DNA of 14,970 bases from an uncultured Clostridia bacterium. Its GTDB lineage: Bacteria > Bacillota > Clostridia > Oscillospirales > Ruminococcaceae. The stretch is from positions 1 to 14,970 of the forward strand of contig CALXKG010000086.1 of assembly GCA_944388825.1 (NCBI GenBank), in the 5' to 3' direction. Both the position numbers and the translations under genes were made by a program. A model generated the notes under the pieces. The model ran no database searches. It was not told the origin of the DNA and worked only from the letters and a program-made list of their open reading frames with translations. The first letter of the stretch is position 1, and every line of letters begins with the position of its first letter. Positions 7,715 to 13,928 of the stretch are shown here, one piece after another.

Positions 7715-7861
7715 TCAGCCTTCGATGTACATGGTTTCGGTCTGCAGGAGCCCCTCTTTCAGAAGCTCGATCGCCTGCTGGAGGCCGCAGCTTTCCAGAA
7801 GGTTGACCGCATCCGACGCGGCGCTGCAGAGGATCGCATACATTTTTTCGTAGTTCGCCAT
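7715..7861 (-). CDS. Small helical protein of unknown function (48 aa)
   Basis: This 48-residue protein begins MANYEKMYAILC and looks almost entirely alpha-helical (two helices of about 20 residues), with no signal peptide, membrane segment or metal motif. The frame stays open upstream to 8026, but the ATG at 7861 is chosen for three reasons: GGGAGGT lies 8 bases before it, its own promoter (7892-7920) would exclude the longer form, and codons upstream do not look like protein. Short proteins of this general pattern (MANYEKMY...) are familiar to me from Clostridia, without assigned function. It stands alone between two terminators, convergent to the ABC operon. Confidence 0.72.
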   Translation of the reverse strand: MANYEKMYAILCSAASDAVNLLESCGLQQAIELLKEGLLQTETMYIEG

Positions 7862-7891
7862 AGATGGCACCTCCCTTGTGTTGGTATCTAC

Positions 7892-7920
7892 AGTATAGCA
7901 CACATCCAGCCAATTTGCAA
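7892..7920 (-). promoter_or_regulatory. Promoter of the 48-codon gene
   Basis: On the minus strand, -35 TTGCAA (7920-7915) and -10 TATACT (7897-7892) are 17 bp apart, with TGC extending the -10. The start would be near 7885, giving a leader of about 25 nt. A small ATTTGC/GCAAAT hairpin (7941-7958) lies upstream; otherwise 7921-8024 shows nothing recognisable. Confidence 0.7.
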
Positions 7921-8024
7921 CATCTTTTACAAAAATTAACATTTGCTTTTGGGCAAATCGACGGTATTCGACCGGACTCGCGCCGGTTCCGGCCGGTTTG
8001 ACAGCATTTTCCCCCCGTATAACC

Positions 8025-8073
8025 AAAAAACGCTCCCTGTTTTCCCTTAAATGACAGAGGGGAACAGGGAGCG
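8025..8073 (-). terminator. Intrinsic terminator of the DUF4364-tspO operon
   Basis: The 11-bp arms CGCTCCCTGTT (8031-8041 on the plus strand) and AACAGGGAGCG (8063-8073) form a stem. On the minus strand it is followed by six T (8030-8025). It begins 7 bases after the stop codon of the gene ending at 8081. Confidence 0.88.
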
Positions 8074-8080
8074 CCTGCCG

Positions 8081-8509
8081 TCAGTTTAGAAACCGTTTCA
8101 TCTGCTCGATGTTCTGCTGCTCAGTCGCCAGCAGCTTGCCGGCCAGCCTGCGCACCGCTTTGTCCTCCCCTTCGTACTCGTTCAGCCGCCTGGTGATCCG
8201 GGTAAGCCCCATCGCGTTGCCCTGAATCATCATTTCGGCGATATGGCCGGGTGTGTTTTCCTTCAGCAGGTTTCCCATGGCGCTCATGGTGACCGACAGT
8301 TTTGCCATCGCCGATGGGCTGGCAGGCTCCCCGCCCCGCTGGCGGAGCAGGTCGATCGCCTCCGAGCGGATGTGGTCGTATTCGGACAGCTGGCTTTGCA
8401 GCGCCTCCCGGATCGGGCCGCCATGCGCCGATTCCAGCACCTTCAATATCCCGTCGACCCCCATATCCGCGTTTTGATAGATACAGGACAAAAGCTCCTT
8501 ATCATCCAT
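8081..8509 (-). CDS. Small all-helical protein, ferritin-like fold suspected
   Basis: This 142-residue protein begins MDDKELLSCIYQNADMG and appears to be four long helices without signal peptide or membrane segments. The first helix (MGVDGILKVLE) and the second (EALQSQLSEYDHIRSEAIDLL) resemble the helix pair of DUF2383-type four-helix ferritin-like proteins. However, a full set of paired E/H metal ligands is not evident, so this is only a suspicion. The ATG at 8509 follows GGGAGGA; an upstream in-frame ATG would lack a binding site. It is the last gene of the minus-strand unit, 60 bp after tspO, with a terminator just downstream. No firm function can be given. Confidence 0.78.
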   Translation of the reverse strand: MDDKELLSCIYQNADMGVDGILKVLESAHGGPIREALQSQLSEYDHIRSEAIDLLRQRGGEPASPSAMAKLSVTMSAMGNLLKENTPGHIAEMMIQGNAMGLTRITRRLNEYEGEDKAVRRLAGKLLATEQQNIEQMKRFLN

Positions 8510-8569
8510 TGCCGCTATTCCTCCCTTTTGGTTTCGTAACGGCAGTATGGGCATGGGACGCGGGTTTAT

Positions 8570-9025
8570 TCAGCTGAGGGAAAATACCCCTGCCGCCAGG
8601 TACCCGGCGTAAAGGAGCCAGAGGAGGTACGGCAAGAGCAGCAGCGCCCCCGCCCGGGAAGCGCGGCGGCTGAGGATGGCCAGCAGCAGGACCGCGGCAA
8701 ACAGCGCCGCCAGCCCGACCAGCGCCCAGCCAAACCAGGAGAGCCGGAAAAAGAGAAGCGGCCAGAGGGCGGACAGGGCAAGCTGGACAGAATAGACCTG
8801 CCGCCGCAGCGGCGTGTCCGCGCCGGTCCGGCAGAGGTAGTCGGAAACCCCCATCGCCAGGTAAAGCGCCGTCCACACGATCGGGAAAACGAGGCCCGGC
8901 GGGGAAAACGGGGGCTTGGGGTAAAGGGCGTAGAGGGCGCGCATCCCGCCGCCCAGAAGCGACCCCGCAAGCCCTGCCGCCAACGGGATCAGGAGGCAGC
9001 GGAGCAGGAGTTTCAGCCGTATCAT
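8570..9025 (-). CDS. tspO: TspO/MBR-family membrane protein
   Basis: This 151-residue protein has the five membrane helices of the TspO (tryptophan-rich sensory protein / benzodiazepine-receptor) family. Members bind porphyrins and other hydrophobic ligands and are linked to tetrapyrrole and stress responses. The family signature is clear: PKPPFSPPGLVFPIVWTALY (about 36-55) with the conserved 'P..FSPPG..F..VW' pattern, and near the C-terminus PYLLWLLYAGYLAAG. The length fits the family (about 150-160). The ATG at 9025 follows GGAGGTG, but that binding site can pair with an upstream ACCTCCG. It sits between the DUF4364 gene and a small helical protein gene, likely one transcript. The ligand here is unknown. 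Confidence 0.9.
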   Translation of the reverse strand: MIRLKLLLRCLLIPLAAGLAGSLLGGGMRALYALYPKPPFSPPGLVFPIVWTALYLAMGVSDYLCRTGADTPLRRQVYSVQLALSALWPLLFFRLSWFGWALVGLAALFAAVLLLAILSRRASRAGALLLLPYLLWLLYAGYLAAGVFSLS

Positions 9026-9031
9026 AAAAAC

Positions 9032-9057
9032 ACCTCCGGCAATTTCTTGTCGGAGGT
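9032..9057 (-). promoter_or_regulatory. Hairpin sequestering the tspO ribosome binding site
   Basis: On the minus strand ACCTCCG (9057-9051) is perfectly complementary to CGGAGGT (9038-9032), which contains the tspO Shine-Dalgarno. The loop is 12 bases, and wobble and A-T pairs outside could lengthen the stem. Translation of tspO would require this stem to open, for example by a ribosome, a factor or temperature. A role is inferred from sequence only. Confidence 0.55.
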
Positions 9058-9080
9058 ATCCTATGCCGGGGAGAAAGGGT

Positions 9081-9638
9081 TTATTCCTGCGGCGGGTGGG
9101 TCAGGCGGCCGATCAGGTCGATATAAAGCTGCTGATACTGCCGCAGCAGGGCGCTTTTCAGCTGCTCCGCCTGCGGCCGGTCGGGGGCGTAGAGGGAAAG
9201 GCGCATCAGCTCCAGCTCCCCGTCGTGGAAGGAAAAGTCCACCCGGCAGCCCTCTTCCCTTTCAGACACCGAAACGCTTGTCTCCCGCTCCCGGCGGTTT
9301 TTCTCCCGCAGGTCGCGCACCGTCCCCAGCACCCGCTCCCGCAGCGTGACCGGCAGCTCGGACGAGAGCCTTTCAGCCGTCTCTTCTCCCAGGGAGGTAA
9401 GGGTGTACTTCCCTTCCCGCTCCCGCAGATGGCCCAGCCTTTTGAGCTCGGCAAAGGTGGAGGTCAAAAGGAAATAATTGACCGTCTCCGCCCCGCCCAG
9501 GATGTCGATCAGCTGCTGCTCGGTCAGCGGGCGGCCGACCGACTTTAACAGGAAGCAGATCAGGATCTTGACAAGATATGGATCCCGCACCCCGCCGGGC
9601 GATACCCCGGCGATCCGGCTTTCTGCAATATCCGCCAT
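9081..9638 (-). CDS. DUF4364 family protein (winged-helix-like)
   Basis: This 185-residue cytoplasmic protein matches the DUF4364 family of Firmicutes, which carries an N-terminal winged-helix-like domain and is presumed regulatory. Visible blocks are a DPYLVKILICFLLKSVG helix, the PLTEQQLIDIL helix, then YFLLTSTFAELKRLGHL (recognition region) and the wing GKYTLTSLGEETAERL. The C-terminal half (from about 115) is a separate alpha/beta part. The ATG at 9638 follows GGAAGGGG; an in-frame ATG at 9689 coincides with the predicted transcription start and is therefore not used. It leads the unit with tspO 55 bp downstream. Whether it regulates its own operon is unknown. Confidence 0.82.
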   Translation of the reverse strand: MADIAESRIAGVSPGGVRDPYLVKILICFLLKSVGRPLTEQQLIDILGGAETVNYFLLTSTFAELKRLGHLREREGKYTLTSLGEETAERLSSELPVTLRERVLGTVRDLREKNRRERETSVSVSEREEGCRVDFSFHDGELELMRLSLYAPDRPQAEQLKSALLRQYQQLYIDLIGRLTHPPQE

Positions 9639-9697
9639 TCCGACCGCCCCTTCCAATCTTCTTTTGGCGGCCAAACGCCGCCTGTACATCTCTTTTC

Positions 9698-9726
9698 ATC
9701 TTACCATGAACCGGGGGAAAATGCAA
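9698..9726 (-). promoter_or_regulatory. Promoter of the DUF4364-tspO operon
   Basis: On the minus strand, -35 TTGCAT (9726-9721) and -10 TAAGAT (9703-9698) are separated by 17 bp. The start would be near 9691, with a leader of about 53 nt to the ATG at 9638. It faces away from the pyr promoter. The stretch between them (9727-9830) contains only a GCAAAAC/GTTTTGC inverted repeat (9745-9763), with no T-run in the right place to be a terminator. Confidence 0.6.
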
Positions 9727-9830
9727 TCGGGAAGTTTTTTTTCGGCAAAACGCGCGGTTTTGCGCGGAAAAGCTGGTGACTGTTCACAAAATAACCCGAA
9801 AAACTTCTCAAAATTAGCCGTTGTTGGCCC

Positions 9831-9859
9831 TTTACAAACCGGATGGTTTCGGGTAAAAT
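9831..9859 (+). promoter_or_regulatory. Promoter of the pyr operon
   Basis: TTTACA (9831-9836), a 17-bp spacer and TAAAAT (9854-9859). Transcription would start near 9866 and give a leader of about 210 nt that holds the PyrR attenuator. Confidence 0.7.
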
Positions 9860-9918
9860 AGTAGCAATAACATTGCGCTTACAAAATCATTGAAAGATCC
9901 CATGTGGGAGGCGGTCCT

Positions 9919-10056
9919 CCGCCTCAAAATCCCTTTAAGTTGGTCCCGTGAGGCTGACAAGGCGGTTTGCTTTCTGACCGTGGGCGAAGTATGCCCGCAG
10001 GTTATCCGCATTAAAGTAAACCAGGCTGTCAGGCTTTCCCGGCAGCCTGGTTTTTT
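9919..10056 (+). promoter_or_regulatory. PyrR-dependent transcription attenuator
   Basis: The leader has all parts of a PyrR attenuator. The PyrR-binding loop at about 9940-9960 contains GGTCCCGTGAGGCTGAC, fitting the family pattern UCC-N-G-N-GAGGCU; it is closed by CCGCCT (9919-9924) with AGGCGG (9960-9965). The antiterminator pairs CTGACA (9954-9959) with TGTCAG (10027-10032), and GGTTTGC (9964-9970) with GTAAACC (10016-10022), around a symmetric AGGC/AGGC loop. The terminator pairs 10021-10030 with 10041-10050, followed by TTTTTT. UMP-bound PyrR should hold the binding loop, exclude the antiterminator and terminate. The rest of the leader (9866-9918) contains a GAGGCGG/CCGCCTC hairpin that could compete with the basal stem. 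Confidence 0.9.
10021..10056 (+). terminator. Regulated terminator of the pyr leader
   Basis: Ten base pairs (CCAGGCTGTC with GGCAGCCTGG, one T-G pair), a 10-base loop and six T at 10051-10056. Its 5' arm overlaps the antiterminator partner (10016-10032), so the two are mutually exclusive. It ends 19 bases before the pyrR ATG. Confidence 0.92.
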
Positions 10057-10075
10057 GCGTCGAAAGGAGCGGATC

Positions 10076-10600
10076 ATGGAAGGAAAAGCGCTGATCATGG
10101 ACGAAAAAGCGATGGGGCGGGCCATCAACCGGATCGCCTACGAGATCATCGAGCGGGGCAAAGGAGCCGAGGACCTGGTGATCGTCGGGATCGTCTCCCG
10201 GGGGGTGGAACTGGCCCACCGGATCGCCGGCAAGATCAAGTCGGTCGAGCAGCGGGAGGTCCCGGTGGGGACGCTGGACATCACCCCCTACCGGGACGAC
10301 CTCCCCCGCCCCGGGTCCCCGCCGGAGGAACCGGGCATCCCCTTTCCGATCGACGGCAAACGGGTGGTGCTGGTGGATGACGTCATCTGCACCGGGCGGA
10401 GCGTACGGGCCGCGATGGACGGGCTTTTGTCCATCGGGCGGCCCCGCTGCATCATGCTGGCGGTGCTGGTCGACAGGGGGCACCGGGAGCTGCCGGTGCG
10501 GGCCGACTTTATCGGCAAAAACGTCCCCACCTCCCGGGAGGAGGAGGTCTGCGTCTTTGTCAAGGAACGGGACGGGCAGGACTGCGTCATCATCCGGTGA
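10076..10600 (+). CDS. pyrR: Bifunctional pyr operon attenuator / uracil phosphoribosyltransferase PyrR
   Basis: This 174-residue protein is the UMP- and PRPP-sensing RNA-binding attenuator of pyrimidine genes. Most homologues also make UMP from uracil and PRPP. The N-terminus, MEGKALIMDEKAMGRAINRI, has the typical PyrR opening. The PRPP-binding loop is VDDVICTGRS (100-109). LDITPYRDDL (about 63-72) and the later LVDRGHRELPVRADFIGKN (about 136-154) are also standard. Length is normal. The ATG at 10076 has AAAGGAG 7 bases upstream; longer versions of the frame run through the attenuator and are rejected. The RNA target is immediately upstream, so the gene is autoregulated. The next gene starts 9 bp after the stop. 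Confidence 0.96.
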   Translation: MEGKALIMDEKAMGRAINRIAYEIIERGKGAEDLVIVGIVSRGVELAHRIAGKIKSVEQREVPVGTLDITPYRDDLPRPGSPPEEPGIPFPIDGKRVVLVDDVICTGRSVRAAMDGLLSIGRPRCIMLAVLVDRGHRELPVRADFIGKNVPTSREEEVCVFVKERDGQDCVIIR

Positions 10601-10609
10601 GGAGGGCTT

Positions 10610-11284
10610 ATGAAGCGGGAAACATTTGCGGAACTGGAAAGCGAGATGCTCGCCTGTATGCGGGACAGCGCCCACGACCGGGAACACGTCTACCGGGTGC
10701 TCTACCTGGCGGCCGATATCGCCGGGACCGAGCCGGGGGCCGACCGGGACGTCCTAATTGCCGCCTGCCTGCTGCACGATATCGGGCGGCAGGAGCAGAT
10801 GGAAGACCCTTCCCTCGACCACGCGGCGGTCGGGGCGGAAAAGGCGGAGCGGCTGCTGCTGAAAAAAGGGTTCCCGGCGGAATTTGCCGGAAAGGTGGCC
10901 GACTGCATCCGCACCCACCGTTACCGGTCGGGGGATCTGCCGGTTTCGCCGGAGGCAAAGATCCTTTTCGACGCCGACAAGCTGGACGCCGCCGGCGCGA
11001 TGGGAATAGCCCGGACGCTGCTGTACAGCGGGGCGGCCGGGCGGCCGCTCTATCGCAGGGCGGCGGACGGCACGGTTTTAAGCGGGGAGGCGGATAGCGA
11101 AGCCTCCTTCTTCCGGGAGTATAAATTCAAACTGGAAAAGCTCTACGGCCGCTTCTTTACCGGGCGGGCGGAAGAGATCGCCGCCTCCCGTGCGCCGGCC
11201 GCCAAGGCGTTTTATGAAGCCCTGCTGGCGGAGGCCCGCGCCGGGTACGGCGGGCGGGCGGCGCTGGAAGGCTGGCTGGAATAA
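10610..11284 (+). CDS. HD-domain metal-dependent phosphohydrolase
   Basis: This 224-residue soluble protein has the HD superfamily metal ligands: H26, H56-D57 (LLHDIGR), and D122 in DADKLDAAGA, with supporting histidines H71 and H103 (IRTHRY). The arrangement and length resemble the YedJ/YpgQ-type group, members of which hydrolyse nucleotides; the substrate here is not determined. GGAGGG precedes the ATG by 3 bases. It lies 9 bp after pyrR and 30 bp before pyrC, so it is cotranscribed and under PyrR control. That makes a role in nucleotide metabolism plausible, but this is inference from position. HD hydrolases are not a usual part of pyr operons. Confidence 0.88.
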   Translation: MKRETFAELESEMLACMRDSAHDREHVYRVLYLAADIAGTEPGADRDVLIAACLLHDIGRQEQMEDPSLDHAAVGAEKAERLLLKKGFPAEFAGKVADCIRTHRYRSGDLPVSPEAKILFDADKLDAAGAMGIARTLLYSGAAGRPLYRRAADGTVLSGEADSEASFFREYKFKLEKLYGRFFTGRAEEIAASRAPAAKAFYEALLAEARAGYGGRAALEGWLE

Positions 11285-11314
11285 ACGGATTTACAGATAG
11301 AAAGGCTTGAAGCT

Positions 11315-12604
11315 ATGATTTTGATCGAAGGCGGGCGGGCCGTCAGCCCGAAAAACGGCCTGGACGGCATCTACCATATCCTGCTGGACGGGGATAAGGT
11401 GGTAAAGGTCAGCGAAGACTTTATCACCGACCTGCCGGAAGGGACGACGGTGCTGGACGCTTCCGGCAAGCTGGTGCTGCCGGGGCTTATCGATATGCAC
11501 GTCCACTTCCGCGACCCCGGCCAGACCCATAAGGAAGATATTTATACCGGGTGCGCCGCGGCTGCGGCGGGCGGGGTGACGTCGGTCGCCTGTATGCCGA
11601 ACACCGCGCCCCCGGTCGACAGCCCGGAACTGGTCCGGTATATCCTGGACCGGGCGGAAACTGCGAAGGCGCGGGTCTACCCGGTCGCCTGCGTCACCGA
11701 AGGGATGAAGGGCGAAACCGTTACCGATATGGCCGCCCTGAAAGCTGCCGGGGCCGTCGCTTTTTCGGACGACGGCCGCCCGGTCAAAAACGCCCGGGTG
11801 ATGATGGAAGGGATGTGGCACGCCGAACGGGTCGGCCGGAAGGTCCTCTCCCACTGCGAAGACCTCGACATTATAAACGGCGGGATCATGCACAAGGGGG
11901 ACGTTTCCCGGACGCTGGGCGTGCCGGGGATGGACCGGGCCAGCGAAGACTCGGTGACGGCAAGGGAGATCTGCCTCGCCGATTCGGCCGGGACGCCGGT
12001 CCACATTTGCCACGTTTCAACCAGGGGCGCCGTTGACCTCATCCGCCACGCAAAGCAGCGGGGCATTCGGGTGACCTGCGAGACCGCCCCCCACTACTTT
12101 ATCCTCGACCACGAAAAGCTGCTGGGCCGGGACGCCGATTACCGGATGAACCCGCCGCTGCGGGAACAGAAGGACATCCGGGCGGTGCTGGGCGGCATCA
12201 TCGACGGGACCATCGACTGCATCGTCACCGACCACGCCCCCCATGCGGCGGAAGAAAAGGCCGACTTCTTAAAGGCCCCGAACGGGGTGGTCGGGCTGGA
12301 GACCAGCTTCGCCGCCTGCTACACCTACCTCGTCAAAAAGGGCGTCGTCTCCCTCCGGCGGCTGGTCGAGCTGATGAGCGAGAACCCGGCGCGGCTGCTG
12401 GGGATACCCGGCGGGTCGATCGAAGAAGGGGGCCCGGCCGATATCATGATCGCCGACCCGGAGGAGAAGTGGACGGTAGACCCCGCGAAGCTCCACTCCA
12501 GATCCAAAAACACCGTTTTCAAGGGGATGACTTTCCAGGGGAAGGTCAAAATGACCATCTGCCGCGGGGAGATCGTCTACGACAGTGAAAACGATAAAGG
12601 ATAA
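11315..12604 (+). CDS. pyrC: Dihydroorotase, class I
   Basis: This 429-residue zinc enzyme closes N-carbamoyl-L-aspartate to dihydroorotate, the third step of UMP synthesis, in the cytoplasm. Metal and substrate residues are all visible at the positions usual for class I enzymes: H62 and H64 in DMHVHFRDPG, with R66; D153 (SDDGRP); H180 (SHCED); H233 (HICHVST); and the catalytic D306 (VTDHAPH). No carbamylated-lysine pattern of class II is needed. The length is normal for the class. The ATG at 11315 has AGAAAGG upstream. It sits 30 bp after the HD gene and 37 bp before pyrF. pyrB, which makes its substrate, is not in the window. Confidence 0.96.
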   Translation: MILIEGGRAVSPKNGLDGIYHILLDGDKVVKVSEDFITDLPEGTTVLDASGKLVLPGLIDMHVHFRDPGQTHKEDIYTGCAAAAAGGVTSVACMPNTAPPVDSPELVRYILDRAETAKARVYPVACVTEGMKGETVTDMAALKAAGAVAFSDDGRPVKNARVMMEGMWHAERVGRKVLSHCEDLDIINGGIMHKGDVSRTLGVPGMDRASEDSVTAREICLADSAGTPVHICHVSTRGAVDLIRHAKQRGIRVTCETAPHYFILDHEKLLGRDADYRMNPPLREQKDIRAVLGGIIDGTIDCIVTDHAPHAAEEKADFLKAPNGVVGLETSFAACYTYLVKKGVVSLRRLVELMSENPARLLGIPGGSIEEGGPADIMIADPEEKWTVDPAKLHSRSKNTVFKGMTFQGKVKMTICRGEIVYDSENDKG

Positions 12605-12641
12605 ACCGCGAAATACAAACCGACATAAGGAGGAAACCAAA

Positions 12642-13583
12642 ATGTCTTTTGACCGTTTAATCAAGCGCATCATCGAAACCAAAAACCCCACCGTCGCCGG
12701 GCTGGACCCGAACTTTTCCTATATCCCCCAGTTTATCCGGGACAAATACGCCGGTATTTCCGACCCGATGGAGGCGGCCGCCAAGGCGGTGCTGGAGTAT
12801 AACTGCGGCTTGATCGACGCGCTCTGCGACATCGTCCCCGCCGTCAAGCCCCAGGCCGCTTATTATGAGGCTTACGGCTGGTATGGGATGAAAACCTTTG
12901 CCGAGACGATCTCCTACGCCCAGAAGAAGGGCATGTACGTCATCGCCGACGGCAAGCGCAACGACATCGGCTCGACGATGGAAGCCTACGCCACCGCTTA
13001 CCTCGGGGAGAACGAGCTGTACGGCAAAAAGGCCGCGCCGTTCGGGGCAGACGCGCTGACGGTCAACGGCTACCTCGGCACCGACGGGATTAAGCCGCTG
13101 CTCGCCCCCTGCAAGGAATTTGACAAGGGGATCTTTGTCCTGGTCAAGACCAGCAACCCCTCCTCCGGCGAGCTCCAGGACCGCAAGCTGTACAACAAGA
13201 AGGGCTTCCCCTCCGGCAACGTCTATGAAGTGATGGGCGAGATGTGCGAAGACTGGGGCAAAGAGGCGGGCGAGTCGGAATACGGCTACACCGCGGTCGG
13301 CGCGGTCGTCGGGGCCACCTACCCCGAACAGCTGGCCGAGCTGCGGAAAAAGCTCCCCCACACCTTCTTCCTCGTCCCCGGGTACGGCGCCCAGGGCGGC
13401 GGCGGCAAGGGCGTTTCCGGCGCGTTTGATAAAAACGGGCTGGGCGCCATCGTCAACGCTTCCCGCAGCATCATCTGCGCTTACAAGAAAGAAGGCTGCG
13501 ACGAAACCGATTACGCCGGGGCCGCCAGACGGGAAGCGCTGCGGATGAAGGAAGATATCTGCGCGTATATCAACTTGAAGTAA
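12642..13583 (+). CDS. pyrF: Orotidine-5'-phosphate decarboxylase, type 2
   Basis: This 313-residue cytoplasmic enzyme converts OMP to UMP, the last step of the pathway. The catalytic signature is D103-G-K105-R-N-D108 within VIADGKRNDIG; K69 (AVKPQ) and the phosphate-gripping region FFLVPGYGAQGGGGKG (about 244-259) are also present. The length and TVAGLDPNFSYIP start fit the longer 'type 2' subfamily rather than the roughly 240-residue type 1. The chosen ATG follows AGGAGG with good spacing; an earlier in-frame ATG at 12585 overlaps pyrC and has no binding site. Last gene of the compact pyrR-HD-pyrC-pyrF block, followed by a 384-bp gap before carB. Confidence 0.96.
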   Translation: MSFDRLIKRIIETKNPTVAGLDPNFSYIPQFIRDKYAGISDPMEAAAKAVLEYNCGLIDALCDIVPAVKPQAAYYEAYGWYGMKTFAETISYAQKKGMYVIADGKRNDIGSTMEAYATAYLGENELYGKKAAPFGADALTVNGYLGTDGIKPLLAPCKEFDKGIFVLVKTSNPSSGELQDRKLYNKKGFPSGNVYEVMGEMCEDWGKEAGESEYGYTAVGAVVGATYPEQLAELRKKLPHTFFLVPGYGAQGGGGKGVSGAFDKNGLGAIVNASRSIICAYKKEGCDETDYAGAARREALRMKEDICAYINLK

Positions 13584-13600
13584 GTATAAGCCATTTAAAG

Positions 13601-13744
13601 TATATTTTGGGTGCTGCGCACACTTCATTTTGGGCGGAGCAGCTGTGAAACACTTCGGAAATGCGGGAACTGACTGCAAGGGAAGGGGCTCTGCCCCCTC
13701 CACTCCCGCAAGCCCTTTAAAAAGGGCTTGACCCTAAATTTATA
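13601..13744. repeat. MITE-like palindromic element between pyrF and carB
   Basis: About 144 bp are bounded by imperfect inverted ends: TATATTTTGGGT (13601-13612) against the complement of ACCCTAAATTTATA (13731-13744). Inside are two hairpins: GGGGC-TCT-GCCCC (13685-13697) and perfect arms CAAGCCCTTT (13709-13718) / AAAGGGCTTG (13721-13730). No coding capacity is seen. I recall similar GGGGCTCTGCCCC plus CAAGCCC/GGGCTTG elements scattered in Oscillospirales genomes, but this is memory, not a search. No T-run follows the hairpins, so it is probably not a pyrF terminator. Confidence 0.5.
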
Positions 13745-13746
13745 AT
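13741..13746 (+). promoter_or_regulatory. Possible -10 box upstream of the carB leader
   Basis: A perfect TATAAT at the right edge of the palindromic element. It would start transcription at about 13752, exactly where the foldable RNA begins. No good -35 is present at 16-18 bp (TAAAAA at 17), so this is weak evidence for a separate carB promoter. Confidence 0.3.
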
Positions 13747-13750
13747 CTTC

Positions 13751-13928
13751 GCCCCGCCGCAATCAAACCGGGTCTGTAAGCCGGACATAAGGAATCTATC
13801 CGCCTGCCGGAAAACGGAAAGGACAGGTTTTCAATCACGCAGCGAATGTCCCGGGCGGTGAAGAAACGTTCCGGAGACTGTGAGCTTGCCGAACAGTCTG
13901 AATCGTGCGGGGCGGGGTTCCGCTCCGC
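13751..13928 (+). ncRNA. Candidate structured leader RNA upstream of carB
   Basis: CCCCGCC (13752-13758) pairs with GGCGGGG (13911-13917), and GCA (13759-13761) with TGC (13906-13908), closing a domain of about 165 nt. Inside are a CCTG/CAGG hairpin with inner CCG/CGG (13803-13827) and a longer one with AGACTGT (13875-13881) / ACAGTCT (13893-13899), extended by ACGTTC (13866-13871) and GAAtCGT (13900-13906). The 3' strand of the closing stem can instead form its own hairpin, GCGGGGCGG (13907-13915) / CCGCTCCGC (13920-13928) with GGTT loop. I do not recognise the motif. No T-run follows. Function (riboswitch, leader, or none) is not established. Confidence 0.4.

Noticed and set aside
6120..7913. 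597-codon open frame on the minus strand across the DUF4340 gene
   Set aside because: Antisense shadow of a clear gene; it also runs through the terminator and over the 48-codon gene in another frame.
7862..8026. Longer version of the 48-residue protein
   Set aside because: The extension covers the promoter, has no ribosome binding site and no protein-like composition.
9745..9763. Terminator between the divergent DUF4364 and pyr promoters
   Set aside because: The 7-bp inverted repeat has its A/T tract on the wrong side for termination on both strands, and no gene ends there.
9890..10075. N-terminal extension of PyrR into the leader
   Set aside because: It would translate the attenuator; the PyrR family start and the ribosome binding site at 10063-10069 place the ATG at 10076.
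13709..13740. Intrinsic terminator after pyrF
   Set aside because: A perfect stem is present but followed by ACCCTAAATTT rather than a T-run; a repeat element explains it better.
13785..13815. ZTP (pfl) riboswitch resemblance around CCGCCTGCC
   Set aside because: Only a short match to one conserved block; the first-half motif and the pseudoknot partner could not be found.
13866..13885. Second PyrR-binding loop (TTCCGGAGAC) in the carB leader
   Set aside because: It breaks the GAGG part of the consensus and lies in a hairpin of different shape; no attached terminator.
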